Below, in pieces: positions 9,823 through 18,137 of a DNA stretch of 64,000 bases. This stretch comes from Acanthopleuribacter pedis. Its GTDB lineage: Bacteria > Acidobacteriota > Holophagae > Acanthopleuribacterales > Acanthopleuribacteraceae. The notes under the pieces were generated by a model. That model was not told where the DNA came from. It searched no databases and worked only from the letters and a program-made list of their open reading frames with translations. The number at the start of each line of letters is the position of its first letter. Position 1 is the first letter of the stretch. The position numbers and the translations under genes were made by a program. Where the stretch lies: the NCBI RefSeq assembly GCF_017377855.1, contig NZ_JAFREP010000026.1, positions 1 to 64,000 of the forward strand, read 5' to 3'.

Positions 9823-9845
9823 GGCGCCTTCGGGCGCCTTTTTTT
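9823..9845 (+). terminator. rho-independent terminator
   Basis: GGCGCC-TTCG-GGCGCC followed by seven T residues. It ends transcription of the beta-helix-like gene. Confidence 0.9.
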
Positions 9846-9907
9846 GTTGGTGGTGACCGGCGCCGTTTTCGTGACATGATGGCGCAAAAGAAATGGGGAG
9901 GTAGGCC

Positions 9908-10432
9908 GTGAATGAAACAAACCAGGTGAACGCTTCCGAGCCGGCGATAACCATTCGGGCCATGCAGGAAAGCGACCGTGCGGCCGTGCTCCTGATGGCA
10001 CGTGAACTGGTCGCGGAAGGCGATACTTATGCTTTTGACGCGGCCATTTCCGATGCCGCTTTATGGGCGTTTTGGTGCCCGAGCGCCCACGGCCGCGGTT
10101 ACGTTTTGGTGCGCGACGGCGAGGTGATAGCCATGTACATGATCCGACGCAACCATGCCGGTCCCGGCGGCCATATCGGAAACGCGGGATACGCGGTGCG
10201 GCGCGATTGTCGCGGCCAGGGGTTGGGTGGAATCATGGGACGGCGTTCGCTGGACCATGCCCGCGAATTGGGGTTCAAAGCCATGCAATTTAACATCGTG
10301 CTCGCGAGCAATACGGCCGCCGTCCGCGCCTGGCTGAAACTCGGCTTTGACATTAAAGGTACCATCCCCGACGGTTTCCAATTACCGGATGGTTCCTACA
10401 CCGATTTCCACATCATGTACCGGCGTTTATGA
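9908..10432 (+). CDS. GNAT family N-acetyltransferase
   Basis: The 174-residue protein begins at GTG 9908 with GGGGAGG upstream. It shows the GNAT fold: ITIRAMQESD at the N-terminus, GYVLVRDGEVIAMYMI for the central strands, and the acetyl-CoA pyrophosphate-binding loop VRRDCRGQGLGGIM (about 96-109), ending with NTAAVRAWLKLGF. The acceptor substrate cannot be predicted. It is convergent with tsaB, and the two 3' ends overlap by six bases. Confidence 0.85.
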   Translation: MNETNQVNASEPAITIRAMQESDRAAVLLMARELVAEGDTYAFDAAISDAALWAFWCPSAHGRGYVLVRDGEVIAMYMIRRNHAGPGGHIGNAGYAVRRDCRGQGLGGIMGRRSLDHARELGFKAMQFNIVLASNTAAVRAWLKLGFDIKGTIPDGFQLPDGSYTDFHIMYRRL

Positions 10433-11050
10433 ACCGCCTTTAAGCAATTGCTCGATGAGGGGTACGCCTTTGCGCACGTCGGGTGGGCGCACGTAAAAGG
10501 GTTCCAGGTTTTGGTCCGCCTCGGCCGACGCCGCGGCGATTCGGGCTGGAAAAAAACTGACGGGATGTCGGTCCAAGACTTTGGTGCGCACCTGCTCCGG
10601 CAAACCTGGCAACGCGAAGGGGCATAACCAGTGGATGTCGGCGGATACGTCTTCCAAACGCCTCGCCTCGGCCGCCTGGACGCAACGACCGTCCTCGTAA
10701 ACGGCGGTAAACCCATAGCCCGCTGAGCCTGGCAGCAAAATGCCGGTAGTATCCGCGTCCAATTCCGGGACCAGCAGGTCGAAGGCCGTGGCCGCGTAGG
10801 TTTCCGCCCGACCGCTGAGCCGCAAGCCTTGGGCCGTGGCCAAACCCGCTCGGATACCGGTAAAAGAGCCGGGCCCCCTGATGAACCCAACCTTGGTTAT
10901 CCGTTGCCCGGTGGATTCTTCCAACTGTTGCAGCATTGGCAACAAAACTTGTGATGCTTTTTGACCGGGGAAGGTTTCCACCTCGGTGCCCGTGTCGGTC
11001 AGCCATGCCAGTGTCGGCTCGCGGCCGGTAACGTCCCATGCAGCAATCAT
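10427..11050 (-). CDS. tsaB: tRNA threonylcarbamoyladenosine protein TsaB
   Basis: The 207-residue protein carries GFIRGPGSFTGIRAGLATAQ (about 54-73), the hallmark of TsaB, the inactive Kae1/TsaD paralogue that with TsaD and TsaE attaches threonylcarbamoyl to A37 of ANN-decoding tRNAs. The N-terminal MIAAWDVTG is a divergent form of the usual LaIDTS start. Length is typical. Its ATG overlaps the stop of the upstream threonine aldolase gene by four bases (ATGA), so the two are probably translationally coupled. Confidence 0.9.
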   Translation of the reverse strand: MIAAWDVTGREPTLAWLTDTGTEVETFPGQKASQVLLPMLQQLEESTGQRITKVGFIRGPGSFTGIRAGLATAQGLRLSGRAETYAATAFDLLVPELDADTTGILLPGSAGYGFTAVYEDGRCVQAAEARRLEDVSADIHWLCPFALPGLPEQVRTKVLDRHPVSFFPARIAAASAEADQNLEPFYVRPPDVRKGVPLIEQLLKGGS

Positions 11051-12087
11051 CGGTCACGCCCCCACTCTTTGATTTTGTCGATGGCGCGCTCGCACGCCTC
11101 GTCGCTGAGGTTGAGGTGGAACACCAACCGCACCCTGTCGGCCGCCAAAGGAAGGCAGCGCAAACCTTGTTCAGCCAGCCATTGCGTCATGGCGACCGCT
11201 TCCGGCTTTTCCGTTTTAAAAATGAGAATGTTGGTTTGTGGTTCGACGGCCTTTAGCCAGAAGAGGTTTTTGATCGCCCCATAGACCTCGCGGCAGCGGG
11301 TGTGGTCCCGTTCGAGCAGTGGCAGGTGATTGTCGACCGCATAACGTGCGCCGGCGGCCAACATGCCGGCTTGGCGCATGCCGCCACCCAGGAGTTTGCG
11401 CTGGATGCGGGCTTGATCGACCGTGGCTTGTGATGCGGCCAGGACACTTCCGACCGGGGCGCCCAGTCCCTTGCTGACACTCATCATGACGCTGTCCACG
11501 TGGCGGGTCCAATCGGTGAGCGGTCGGTCCTGGGCGACCGCCGCGTGCCACAGACGGGCACCGTCCATGTGGATCGGTACTTTTTTCTCGCGGGTGAAGC
11601 GGCGCAAATCAATCAGTTCTTGCACCGGATAGACCAAACCGCCGCCGATGTTATGGGTATTTTCGACGCACACAATACCCGCTTGGGTCATGTAATAAAT
11701 GTCGGGCGACCAGCGTTCTTGGAGCTGTTCCAGGTTGAGGAAACCCTGTTGGTCGTCAATGTCGGTAAGGCTGAGGCCGGCAATCCGCGCGTAACCACCC
11801 AGCTCGTAGCGTTTGATGTGGCTGAGGAACCCGGTGAACATCATCGAACCGGGTTGGGTATGGCACATCAGCGCGGCCAAGTTGGCCATGGAACCGGTTG
11901 GGAAAAAAAGCGCCGCCTCCATGCCGGTCAGGCTCGCGATATGGTCCTGCAGCGCATTGACGCTGGGATCTTCACCGTACACATCGTCGCCCATTTCGGC
12001 CTCGGCCATGGCCGCGCGCATCGCTTGGGTGGGCAAGGTGACGGTATCGGATCGAAAATCAAAGGCGGTCTCTTCAAGTGTGGCCAT
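11047..12087 (-). CDS. ltaE: low-specificity L-threonine aldolase
   Basis: This 346-residue PLP enzyme of the beta-eliminating lyase family cleaves threonine or allo-threonine to glycine and acetaldehyde. Visible motifs are FDFRSDTVTLPT at the start, GDDVYGEDPSVNALQ, ENTHNIGGG, HMDGARLWHAA and MMSVSKGLGAPVGS with the PLP lysine. The coupling to tsaB places a threonine-consuming enzyme with a threonine-dependent tRNA modification, though this may be chance. Confidence 0.92.
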   Translation of the reverse strand: MATLEETAFDFRSDTVTLPTQAMRAAMAEAEMGDDVYGEDPSVNALQDHIASLTGMEAALFFPTGSMANLAALMCHTQPGSMMFTGFLSHIKRYELGGYARIAGLSLTDIDDQQGFLNLEQLQERWSPDIYYMTQAGIVCVENTHNIGGGLVYPVQELIDLRRFTREKKVPIHMDGARLWHAAVAQDRPLTDWTRHVDSVMMSVSKGLGAPVGSVLAASQATVDQARIQRKLLGGGMRQAGMLAAGARYAVDNHLPLLERDHTRCREVYGAIKNLFWLKAVEPQTNILIFKTEKPEAVAMTQWLAEQGLRCLPLAADRVRLVFHLNLSDEACERAIDKIKEWGRDR

Positions 12088-12435
12088 GGAAACCTCGTGC
12101 TGGGTGGATGGGTGTGTCGCGCCGGTGACCGTTTTGTTAACGGATGGTTGGGCGGTATGTGGGTCATATTAACCGGAGCTTCCCAGAATCGCCAAACAAA
12201 GCGCGTGCGCTTGGCCGGCTTGGTTTGTCGCTTGGCTGCCAAGAGAATTTTTAGTCGAAGTAAAAAAAGGCGAACCAATCCACGAAATTCCTGCGCGTTT
12301 AAAGGTGTCCAGAAAACGGATCACATGGTTCAAGGTCACACTCTTGGAACGAATTCATTCAAGTGTATGGGATTAGTGCGTTTTGCCCCCGGATGACGTT
12401 CCTCAATTTTCTTAGTTTGGTTTAGGAGAAATAGT
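12088..12435. other. divergent intergenic region
   Basis: About 350 bp between the divergent ltaE and beta-propeller genes, presumably with both promoters. I see no gene or clear structure; AGGAG lies just before ATG 12436. Confidence 0.45.
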
Positions 12436-13626
12436 ATGGTTTGGTTGGTATTACTGAGTATCGCGGTGGCGGTCCCCACTGTTGAAAACGGGATCAAACC
12501 CGACGGTAAACCTTGGAAAATTCAATTCGAAGAGACCTTGCGCATCGACCAAGAAGAAGTGGTCGACGAGGCGCTCTGGAGCGGGCCTTCCCAGGTGGTT
12601 CAGGTCGACAGCAAAGGCAATATCACCATCATGGACCAGCGCGAGAGCCGTTTGATTATGTTCGATCCCAACGGCAAGTTTGTGCGCCAAATCGGCGCTG
12701 CCGGTCAAGGGCCGGGCGAGTTCCAGGCGCTGGTTCATTTTCAGATTTTTGAAGACGACTCTGCCTACGTTTTTGAAAACCAAGGTGCGGTTACGCGGGT
12801 CACCGCCTACAGCCCTGGTTTCGAATACCAATGGCGCAAGCAAATCCAAATGCCGGTTTTCCCGCGCCACGGTATTTTTAGCCCGGACAAACGCTGGATG
12901 GCCACCACCGTGACCCGTATTGACGGCCAACGCGGTCGGGAAATCACCAAATACCTGTTGGTTTCCTGTGACTTTGAGGAACCCGCTTTTGAGATCGGCA
13001 AGGAATTGTTGCATTGGGAATCGATCTCGCTGGATCCCGCCAAGATTAACGACAGCAACCACTGGGCCGAATTTCTGGGCGAACGTTTGCAGGGTTTGAG
13101 CAAAGGCTACAATGCCTTTGCCGTATTCGACACCAAAGGCCGCGCCTACACCGCCAAGGCCGACGCCTACAGCATCACGCGCCTCAACAGCGAGATGAAA
13201 CCCGAGCTTACCTTCGGGCGCAAATACACACCCATTCCCATGGGTCAGGAACAGGTCGACGCCCTGGTGCTGCCGATCCGCGAGTCCATTTTGCAAATCT
13301 TGCCACCCAACCTACAGGAAATCATTTCCCTCAACGTGGTGCGGCGTGCCACCGAGCTGGCGGGTTTCCCCAAGGCCGCATTCCCTATTGCCGGCTTGCG
13401 TTTGATTAACGACGATACCTTGCTGGTCATCCATTCCGCCGACCCGGCCACCCGTTTAAACAAAGGCGACCTGTTCGACAGCGAGGGCCGCTTTCGCGGT
13501 TCCTTTGAAATGAAGGACAACGCCTTGATGAGCATGGTGTTCCGCAACGGCTACGCCTACACCGTGGAAACCGACGCTGACGACAACAACTTCATCGTCC
13601 GTTACCGCATGACGATTCGGCCCTAG
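12436..13626 (+). CDS. secreted 6-bladed beta-propeller protein, paralogue A
   Basis: The 396-residue protein has a short hydrophobic N-terminus (about 1-14) that could be a signal peptide. It then carries blade-like repeats: PSQVVQVDSKGNITIMDQRE, NGKFVRQIGAAGQGPGEFQ, FDTKGRAYTAKADAYSI, LRLINDDTLLVIHS and MVFRNGYAYTVETDADDNNF. The IGAAGQGPGEF turn is typical of 6-bladed propellers annotated as BF3885/NHL-like. It is clearly paralogous to the protein at 38180-39388, sharing SRLI/RRVLEFD..NGKF, QGPGEF, the WaEF segment, LPP.LQEII and MVFRNG.AYT. The ligand is unknown; location is probably periplasm or surface. Confidence 0.75.
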   Translation: MVWLVLLSIAVAVPTVENGIKPDGKPWKIQFEETLRIDQEEVVDEALWSGPSQVVQVDSKGNITIMDQRESRLIMFDPNGKFVRQIGAAGQGPGEFQALVHFQIFEDDSAYVFENQGAVTRVTAYSPGFEYQWRKQIQMPVFPRHGIFSPDKRWMATTVTRIDGQRGREITKYLLVSCDFEEPAFEIGKELLHWESISLDPAKINDSNHWAEFLGERLQGLSKGYNAFAVFDTKGRAYTAKADAYSITRLNSEMKPELTFGRKYTPIPMGQEQVDALVLPIRESILQILPPNLQEIISLNVVRRATELAGFPKAAFPIAGLRLINDDTLLVIHSADPATRLNKGDLFDSEGRFRGSFEMKDNALMSMVFRNGYAYTVETDADDNNFIVRYRMTIRP

Positions 13627-13635
13627 CCCGCCCTT

Positions 13636-14763
13636 CTAATCCCCGCAAACCACGAAGCTAACGCGCTGACATTCGGCGGGGTCGGGGATCTCCAGTTTGT
13701 TGCGCATTTTGGCCAAAACCGCTGAAGGGACCACGTGTTCACGGTTGCGGTTTTGCTGATCCAGCGTTTTGGGGCTGGGTGCCTCGATGTAGACCAGGTG
13801 GACCGCGTAGTTGTAGCGATGAAACAGGTTGTAAAGCTTGTCGCGCATCGACCGCGTGATATTGGTAGCGTTCCAGATGAAATCGCGGCCCTCGCCTAGG
13901 TAGGTTTTGGCTTCTTCCTTGGCGGCCTGAATCACGCGGCCCTGATGCTTATCGGGTTTGACACCCATCGCGCGGCGCAGCCGGTCCAGTGAAACCACCG
14001 GCCGGTTTTCGCCGTGTTGTTGGATCCAATGGTCCTTGCCCGAGCCTGGCAAGCCCGCGAGCAGGGTCACCCAGCCGCGATGCTGAATCGGTGCCGGATA
14101 ATCCGTTTGGTGCCATTTGCCGCGCATATAGTAGTAGCGCGTAACGGGATCAATAAAAGGATAGGCTTTTTCCCGGCAACCCAATTCCTCGGCCGTCAGT
14201 TGGAACAGTTCGATGTTGTCCAGTGCCCGGGCCACATGGTCGCTAATCCGTCCATTGATGTCGGCCGTTGCCAACTGCTGCAGCCAATCACAGCGGGTTA
14301 AACCACTGATGTGGATGACCGTGCGTTCGGCATCCTCCCGTTCGGCGAGGTAGAAGGGGAACTGGTGAAAACGCACCAGGTTGACCAAAGCCTCGCGTTC
14401 AAAAAAGGGCATGCCCTGTTCCCACAGTAGGGTGCGCAACATTTTGGCGCCGAGCATCGAGTGTCCCCGCGAGGTAATGCGTCCCTCTTCCTCGCGGGTA
14501 CAGGCCGGTTTGCCGATGTCGTGGGTCAGCGCCGCGGTAAACATGCGTACTTGGTCAAAACGCGGCGCCGCGCGCCAAGCCGGGTCGGCGAGCATGGCCT
14601 CACAAACCATGCGGGTGTGAATCCAGACGTCGCCCTCGGCGTGGTACTCAGGTTCTTGCGGACAACCGGCCAGATTCGCGATGCAGGGAAAGCGATCCGA
14701 AATCGCCTGCCAGGCTAGCTTGTACGCGGGTCCCTCGGGACAGATTTCAAAAAAATCAATCAT
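13636..14763 (-). CDS. HD-Pnk-like RNA end-healing enzyme
   Basis: The 375-residue protein has an N-terminal HD phosphohydrolase domain (H49 in VWIHTR, H81-D82 in LTHDIGKP, H101 in SRGHSML, H133 in RFHQFP) and a C-terminal P-loop kinase (Walker A GLPGSGKD at 237-244, then VVSLDRLRRAMG and WNATNITRSMRDKL). This matches HD-Pnk as characterised in Runella slithyformis, whose HD domain removes 2',3'-cyclic or 3' phosphates and whose kinase phosphorylates 5'-OH ends. The RNA ligase gene lies 80 bp upstream on the same strand, so the two form a heal-and-seal pair. ATG 14763 is chosen; an ORF extension to 14904 would overlap the ligase. Confidence 0.85.
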   Translation of the reverse strand: MIDFFEICPEGPAYKLAWQAISDRFPCIANLAGCPQEPEYHAEGDVWIHTRMVCEAMLADPAWRAAPRFDQVRMFTAALTHDIGKPACTREEEGRITSRGHSMLGAKMLRTLLWEQGMPFFEREALVNLVRFHQFPFYLAEREDAERTVIHISGLTRCDWLQQLATADINGRISDHVARALDNIELFQLTAEELGCREKAYPFIDPVTRYYYMRGKWHQTDYPAPIQHRGWVTLLAGLPGSGKDHWIQQHGENRPVVSLDRLRRAMGVKPDKHQGRVIQAAKEEAKTYLGEGRDFIWNATNITRSMRDKLYNLFHRYNYAVHLVYIEAPSPKTLDQQNRNREHVVPSAVLAKMRNKLEIPDPAECQRVSFVVCGD

Positions 14764-14843
14764 GACACACTCAATAAATAAGAAGGGGGTTGGCGAGACT
14801 GCCTTGGTTTGATGTCCTCTCGTGCCGAAGAATGGACTGCCCT

Positions 14844-15629
14844 CTATTGAAACAGGTCGACACCCTCGGCCAGGCGATTGGGAATTATCGGCCGATCCAA
14901 CCAATGGCTGCCTGAATCAAGCACGCTGGTCAGGAAATCGTGGCGGACCCATTTGAGCCGGTCCACCACACGACCGTTTTCCTCTACTTTAATATATAGC
15001 CCTTCCATGGATTCGGAGGTATCGGTTTCGCGGGCGGCTTGATCGGGATCAACCCCGGCCTTTACCGCATCCTCGCGCAAGTGGTCGCGCCACCGATCAC
15101 CCCGCGCCGTCGACGGCCCGATCCATTGCACCAAAGCGTCGATGCGCGTGCGGTGGTCCACCGTCAGGGTGGTCAGTACCGGGACCGAAACCACCGGGCT
15201 GCCGGCCAAGGCGGCGTGGCGGCTCGGGGTATCGAGGAAACGGCCGTCGCGGCTATCGAGAATGTCGAACTCAAGGAAATAATGGGGTAGCTGATCGTAG
15301 TACACCGTGTGTTTGGCGTAACACCATTCGCCGTACAGCACGTGGTGATCACCCAAACATTCCCAAAGTGCCTGCTGATGGGCGGCGGCCCAGGTTTTAA
15401 ACAGATTAAAGTGGCGCTCGCGGTAACCACCGGTCAAATAATGACCGCGACTCTGCAACAACAAATTGCCGTCGCTGTCGAAGCTGATTCCGGCGTTGGC
15501 GCCGTCCATTTTCTCTTCCAATACCAGGGTCTTGCCGACCAGATGCGTCAAAGGCACCTGGCTGAGATCTTCGTCGCCCGGTTGCAGGCGTGAACCGTGC
15601 AAATGACGGGTGCGTGGATACTTAATCAT
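14844..15629 (-). CDS. ATP-dependent RNA ligase
   Basis: The 261-residue protein is a nucleotidyltransferase-superfamily RNA ligase. Motif I is EEKMDGANAGISF with K40 as the lysine that would take AMP. LQSRGHYLTGG follows, then FLEFDILD (motif IIIa-like), EGLYIKVE (motif IV, about 209-216) and LKWVR (motif V, 225-229). It should seal 3'-OH and 5'-phosphate RNA ends prepared by the HD-Pnk-like protein downstream. GAGG lies five bases before the ATG. There is no obvious extra C-terminal domain, so it is a compact ligase. Confidence 0.88.
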   Translation of the reverse strand: MIKYPRTRHLHGSRLQPGDEDLSQVPLTHLVGKTLVLEEKMDGANAGISFDSDGNLLLQSRGHYLTGGYRERHFNLFKTWAAAHQQALWECLGDHHVLYGEWCYAKHTVYYDQLPHYFLEFDILDSRDGRFLDTPSRHAALAGSPVVSVPVLTTLTVDHRTRIDALVQWIGPSTARGDRWRDHLREDAVKAGVDPDQAARETDTSESMEGLYIKVEENGRVVDRLKWVRHDFLTSVLDSGSHWLDRPIIPNRLAEGVDLFQ

Positions 15630-15763
15630 GGGTTCCTCAATAAATAAACAATGAGGCGCGTCTTGCGGCGAACTTGGTCAAGCTTAAGGAATCAAATAAG
15701 TTGCTTCACCAAAATAACATGCCCAAGCATACGCCTTTTCAAATAGCGCTGTGCCGGGTTGGC

Positions 15764-15819
15764 CCGCATTTCTCACCAGGATTCGTCGCGAGAAACGGAA
15801 AGCCTTGTGAGAAATACGG
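15764..15819. repeat. 56-bp palindromic repeat element (family B)
   Basis: CCGCATTTCTCACCAGG at one end and the complement of CCGTATTTCTCACAAGG at the other form 17-bp imperfect terminal inverted repeats. The core contains ATTCGTCGCGAGAA. The element abuts the methyltransferase stop codon. Related elements are at 21051-21274 and 39833-39901. Confidence 0.7.
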
Positions 15820-15820
15820 A

Positions 15821-16474
15821 TTAGGCGATTTTAATAACCGCGATCAGGTGACCCTGAACGTAGCTGCAATCGACCCGTTCCGCCCCCGCCGCCAACCACA
15901 TTTGTTCGAACTGGTCGGCAGGGAAAAAGTGTAAATGTTCCGGGTTATCGTCTGGTTTCGACGGGACCGAGGCCACCACAAAACGGCGCGTTGCGCGCAC
16001 CAGGTTGCGGATTGCCGCGCTTGGATTGGGCAGGTGTTCAATCACCTCCAACGCCGTGGTCACATCGTAACTGTTTTCGCCCAGGTCGTCCGCCTGGACA
16101 TCCGCGTCCCAAACCGCCAAGCGGTGAACCCCACCCTTGCTAACCGCCTGCAAATCGCGCAAGCGAATCGGGTCGACTTCCACGCTGGTGACCGGAACCC
16201 CGTCAAAAGTCTCAAGAAAAGGCCACAAGAAGGTGCCGCGCCCGCTGCCGATATCCAACAAATCACGCGGCTGGAGTCCTTTGAGCGTTCCCAATACCTG
16301 GCTTACGCGGGGTAAGGTCTTGCGTTTAAAGCGGTAAAGCCGTAGCTCCTGTTGGTGGGCGGCGCGCAACAAGCGCTCGCGGTCCTGTGCTTCATCCAAG
16401 TCCAAACGGCCGCGAATGAAGGCCTCGACAAAGGCCGCATAATGGCTGTCGTCGTCAATCATCGTTTGATTCAT
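15821..16474 (-). CDS. class I SAM-dependent methyltransferase
   Basis: The 217-residue protein has the SAM-binding motif I LLDIGSGRGTF, then SVEVDP (motif II acidic residue), VTTALEVIEHLPNP (motif IV) and VASVPSKPDDNPEHLHFF. It resembles a generic Methyltransf_11/23 enzyme acting on a small molecule or lipid, with a helical N-terminal extension of about 70 residues. ATG 16474 is chosen because it fits the domain start; a longer frame to 16711 overlaps the next gene's promoter and start. It is divergent from the O-antigen ligase-like gene. Confidence 0.75.
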   Translation of the reverse strand: MNQTMIDDDSHYAAFVEAFIRGRLDLDEAQDRERLLRAAHQQELRLYRFKRKTLPRVSQVLGTLKGLQPRDLLDIGSGRGTFLWPFLETFDGVPVTSVEVDPIRLRDLQAVSKGGVHRLAVWDADVQADDLGENSYDVTTALEVIEHLPNPSAAIRNLVRATRRFVVASVPSKPDDNPEHLHFFPADQFEQMWLAAGAERVDCSYVQGHLIAVIKIA

Positions 16475-16664
16475 AGCGTACTCACTGGTTTTACAATCAT
16501 AAAATAGGGCGTATGGCGCTGTAAGGACGTCAACCATTCTATAACGGATTCTCAAAGCGCAGAAGCGGGCCGTCACCGATTCTCTATAAAAGGCCGTTTT
16601 GCCTTCCCAAACCCCGGCGGTGATTGTGTTAAGCTGAGCAGGATTTTCCCCGTCGAGCGAGGTT

Positions 16665-18080
16665 ATGGACAAAACCGTCCTGCTCCCCATCTTTATCAGC
16701 GCGGCTCTCATCTTAAGTCGCGGTTACTCCTGGGCCTTCTGCACCTTCTACATCCCGCTGATGGTGATGGTTCCGACCTATCTACACTATGACGGACCCG
16801 GTGTCCCGCCGATCACCTTTTACCTCGCCGCCTTCATTCCGTTTCTGTTCCAAAAACAAATCATGCAAGCGGCGCTGGACGACTTCCACTGGCTCGACCT
16901 CTTTGTCTATTTCTACAGCTTTTGCGTGGCCATGAGCGAATTGGTCAACGAAAGTCTCAGTTCCGCGCGGCAAATGGTGTTTCTCGACGCCTTCTATCAA
17001 ATCGGCCCTTACCTCGCCATGAAATGGATTGTCCTGCGCGGGAAGCGGGGCGACAAAGTGGTGACCCAGTATGTCGGCGTGCTGGTGTTGGTTGCCGTGA
17101 TCAGCCTTTACGAATTCCGCATGGGCCAAAATCCCTTCATGCGTATCCGTGATATTTGGCCCGTTTACGACACGGGGATGGGCGGCGTGTTCGTTTATCC
17201 TCGCTGGGGTTTTTTCCGAATCCAGGGCCCCTTCGTTCACTCCATCATCTGCGCCTTGGCCTACACCATGATGTGGCCGATGGCGATGTGGGCCGCCCAA
17301 TCCGGTGTCTACAAAAGCAAGTTTAAGGGCATGGCCTACGTATTTTGGTGCTGGTGGGGCCTGATGATGACGATGAGCCGTGGTCCCATGATCGGCGGTT
17401 ACCTGGCCGCGGGCCTGTACGTCATGGGTCAATCCAAATTCCGCATCCAATTGTTTGCGGCGGCTGCCTTTTTTGCCGCACTCATGTCGATCCCGGCCAG
17501 CTTCAAAATCAGCGAGTACATGAGCCTGACCCGCGAAACCGCCAAATCCGAGAGCCAAGAAACGGTCATCTACCGCAAAGACCTGATTTTCAACTACGTG
17601 GAAAAAATCCAAGAACGACCCTGGCTAGGTTACGGCTTCCTCAACCTGCCCCAGGTCGGTGACCAAAAATCCATCGACAACGCCTACTTGCTCATAGGTT
17701 TGAACTGGGGTGTCGGCCCTGTTCTTGCCATGCTCGTCCTTGGTTTGGGGTCGATTCTCGCGATGGCCAAGGTTGGTTTCTCCTCGCGAACTCACGAGAA
17801 ACCGAGGAAACTCTGTTGGGCCCTAATCGGCGGTATCGCGGGAACGCACTTCACCATTGCCACCGTGTACCATGCCTATCCCACCAATACCATGTACTTT
17901 ATGTGGATTGGTTGGGCGGCGGCCCTACTCACCGCCAACAAACGCGGCTTGCTCAAAAAAGAAGTCTACGAGGCCGAATTGGTTCCCAATGAGCCGTCGG
18001 AAGAGGCCGAGGGTGATTCACCCAAACAAGAGGGCGCGCCGGCCAAACCCACCAAGGAACCAAGCATGGTCATCCTTTAA
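16665..18080 (+). CDS. O-antigen ligase/polymerase-like membrane protein
   Basis: The 471-residue protein has about ten to twelve membrane segments and the Wzy/WaaL-type signature near the end of the core: ETVIYRKDLIFNYVEKIQER, PWLGYGFLNLP, then NAYLLIGLNWG. A hydrophilic, Pro/Glu-rich cytoplasmic tail follows from about residue 430. Such proteins polymerise or ligate surface polysaccharides in the inner membrane. Three glycosyltransferase genes lie 5-9 kb away on the opposite strand, so a scattered exopolysaccharide locus is likely. Confidence 0.75.
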   Translation: MDKTVLLPIFISAALILSRGYSWAFCTFYIPLMVMVPTYLHYDGPGVPPITFYLAAFIPFLFQKQIMQAALDDFHWLDLFVYFYSFCVAMSELVNESLSSARQMVFLDAFYQIGPYLAMKWIVLRGKRGDKVVTQYVGVLVLVAVISLYEFRMGQNPFMRIRDIWPVYDTGMGGVFVYPRWGFFRIQGPFVHSIICALAYTMMWPMAMWAAQSGVYKSKFKGMAYVFWCWWGLMMTMSRGPMIGGYLAAGLYVMGQSKFRIQLFAAAAFFAALMSIPASFKISEYMSLTRETAKSESQETVIYRKDLIFNYVEKIQERPWLGYGFLNLPQVGDQKSIDNAYLLIGLNWGVGPVLAMLVLGLGSILAMAKVGFSSRTHEKPRKLCWALIGGIAGTHFTIATVYHAYPTNTMYFMWIGWAAALLTANKRGLLKKEVYEAELVPNEPSEEAEGDSPKQEGAPAKPTKEPSMVIL

Positions 18081-18097
18081 ATGGTTTGCGTGGAAGC

Positions 18098-18123
18098 AAA
18101 AAGGCGGCGACCCCGCGGCCGCC
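18098..18123 (-). terminator. terminator of the GH26-like gene
   Basis: On the minus strand GGCGGC (complement of 18118-18123) pairs with GCCGCC (complement of 18103-18108), followed by TTTTT from 18098-18102. It lies 15 bp past the glycosidase stop. Confidence 0.75.
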
Positions 18124-18137
18124 GCGCCCAACAACGG

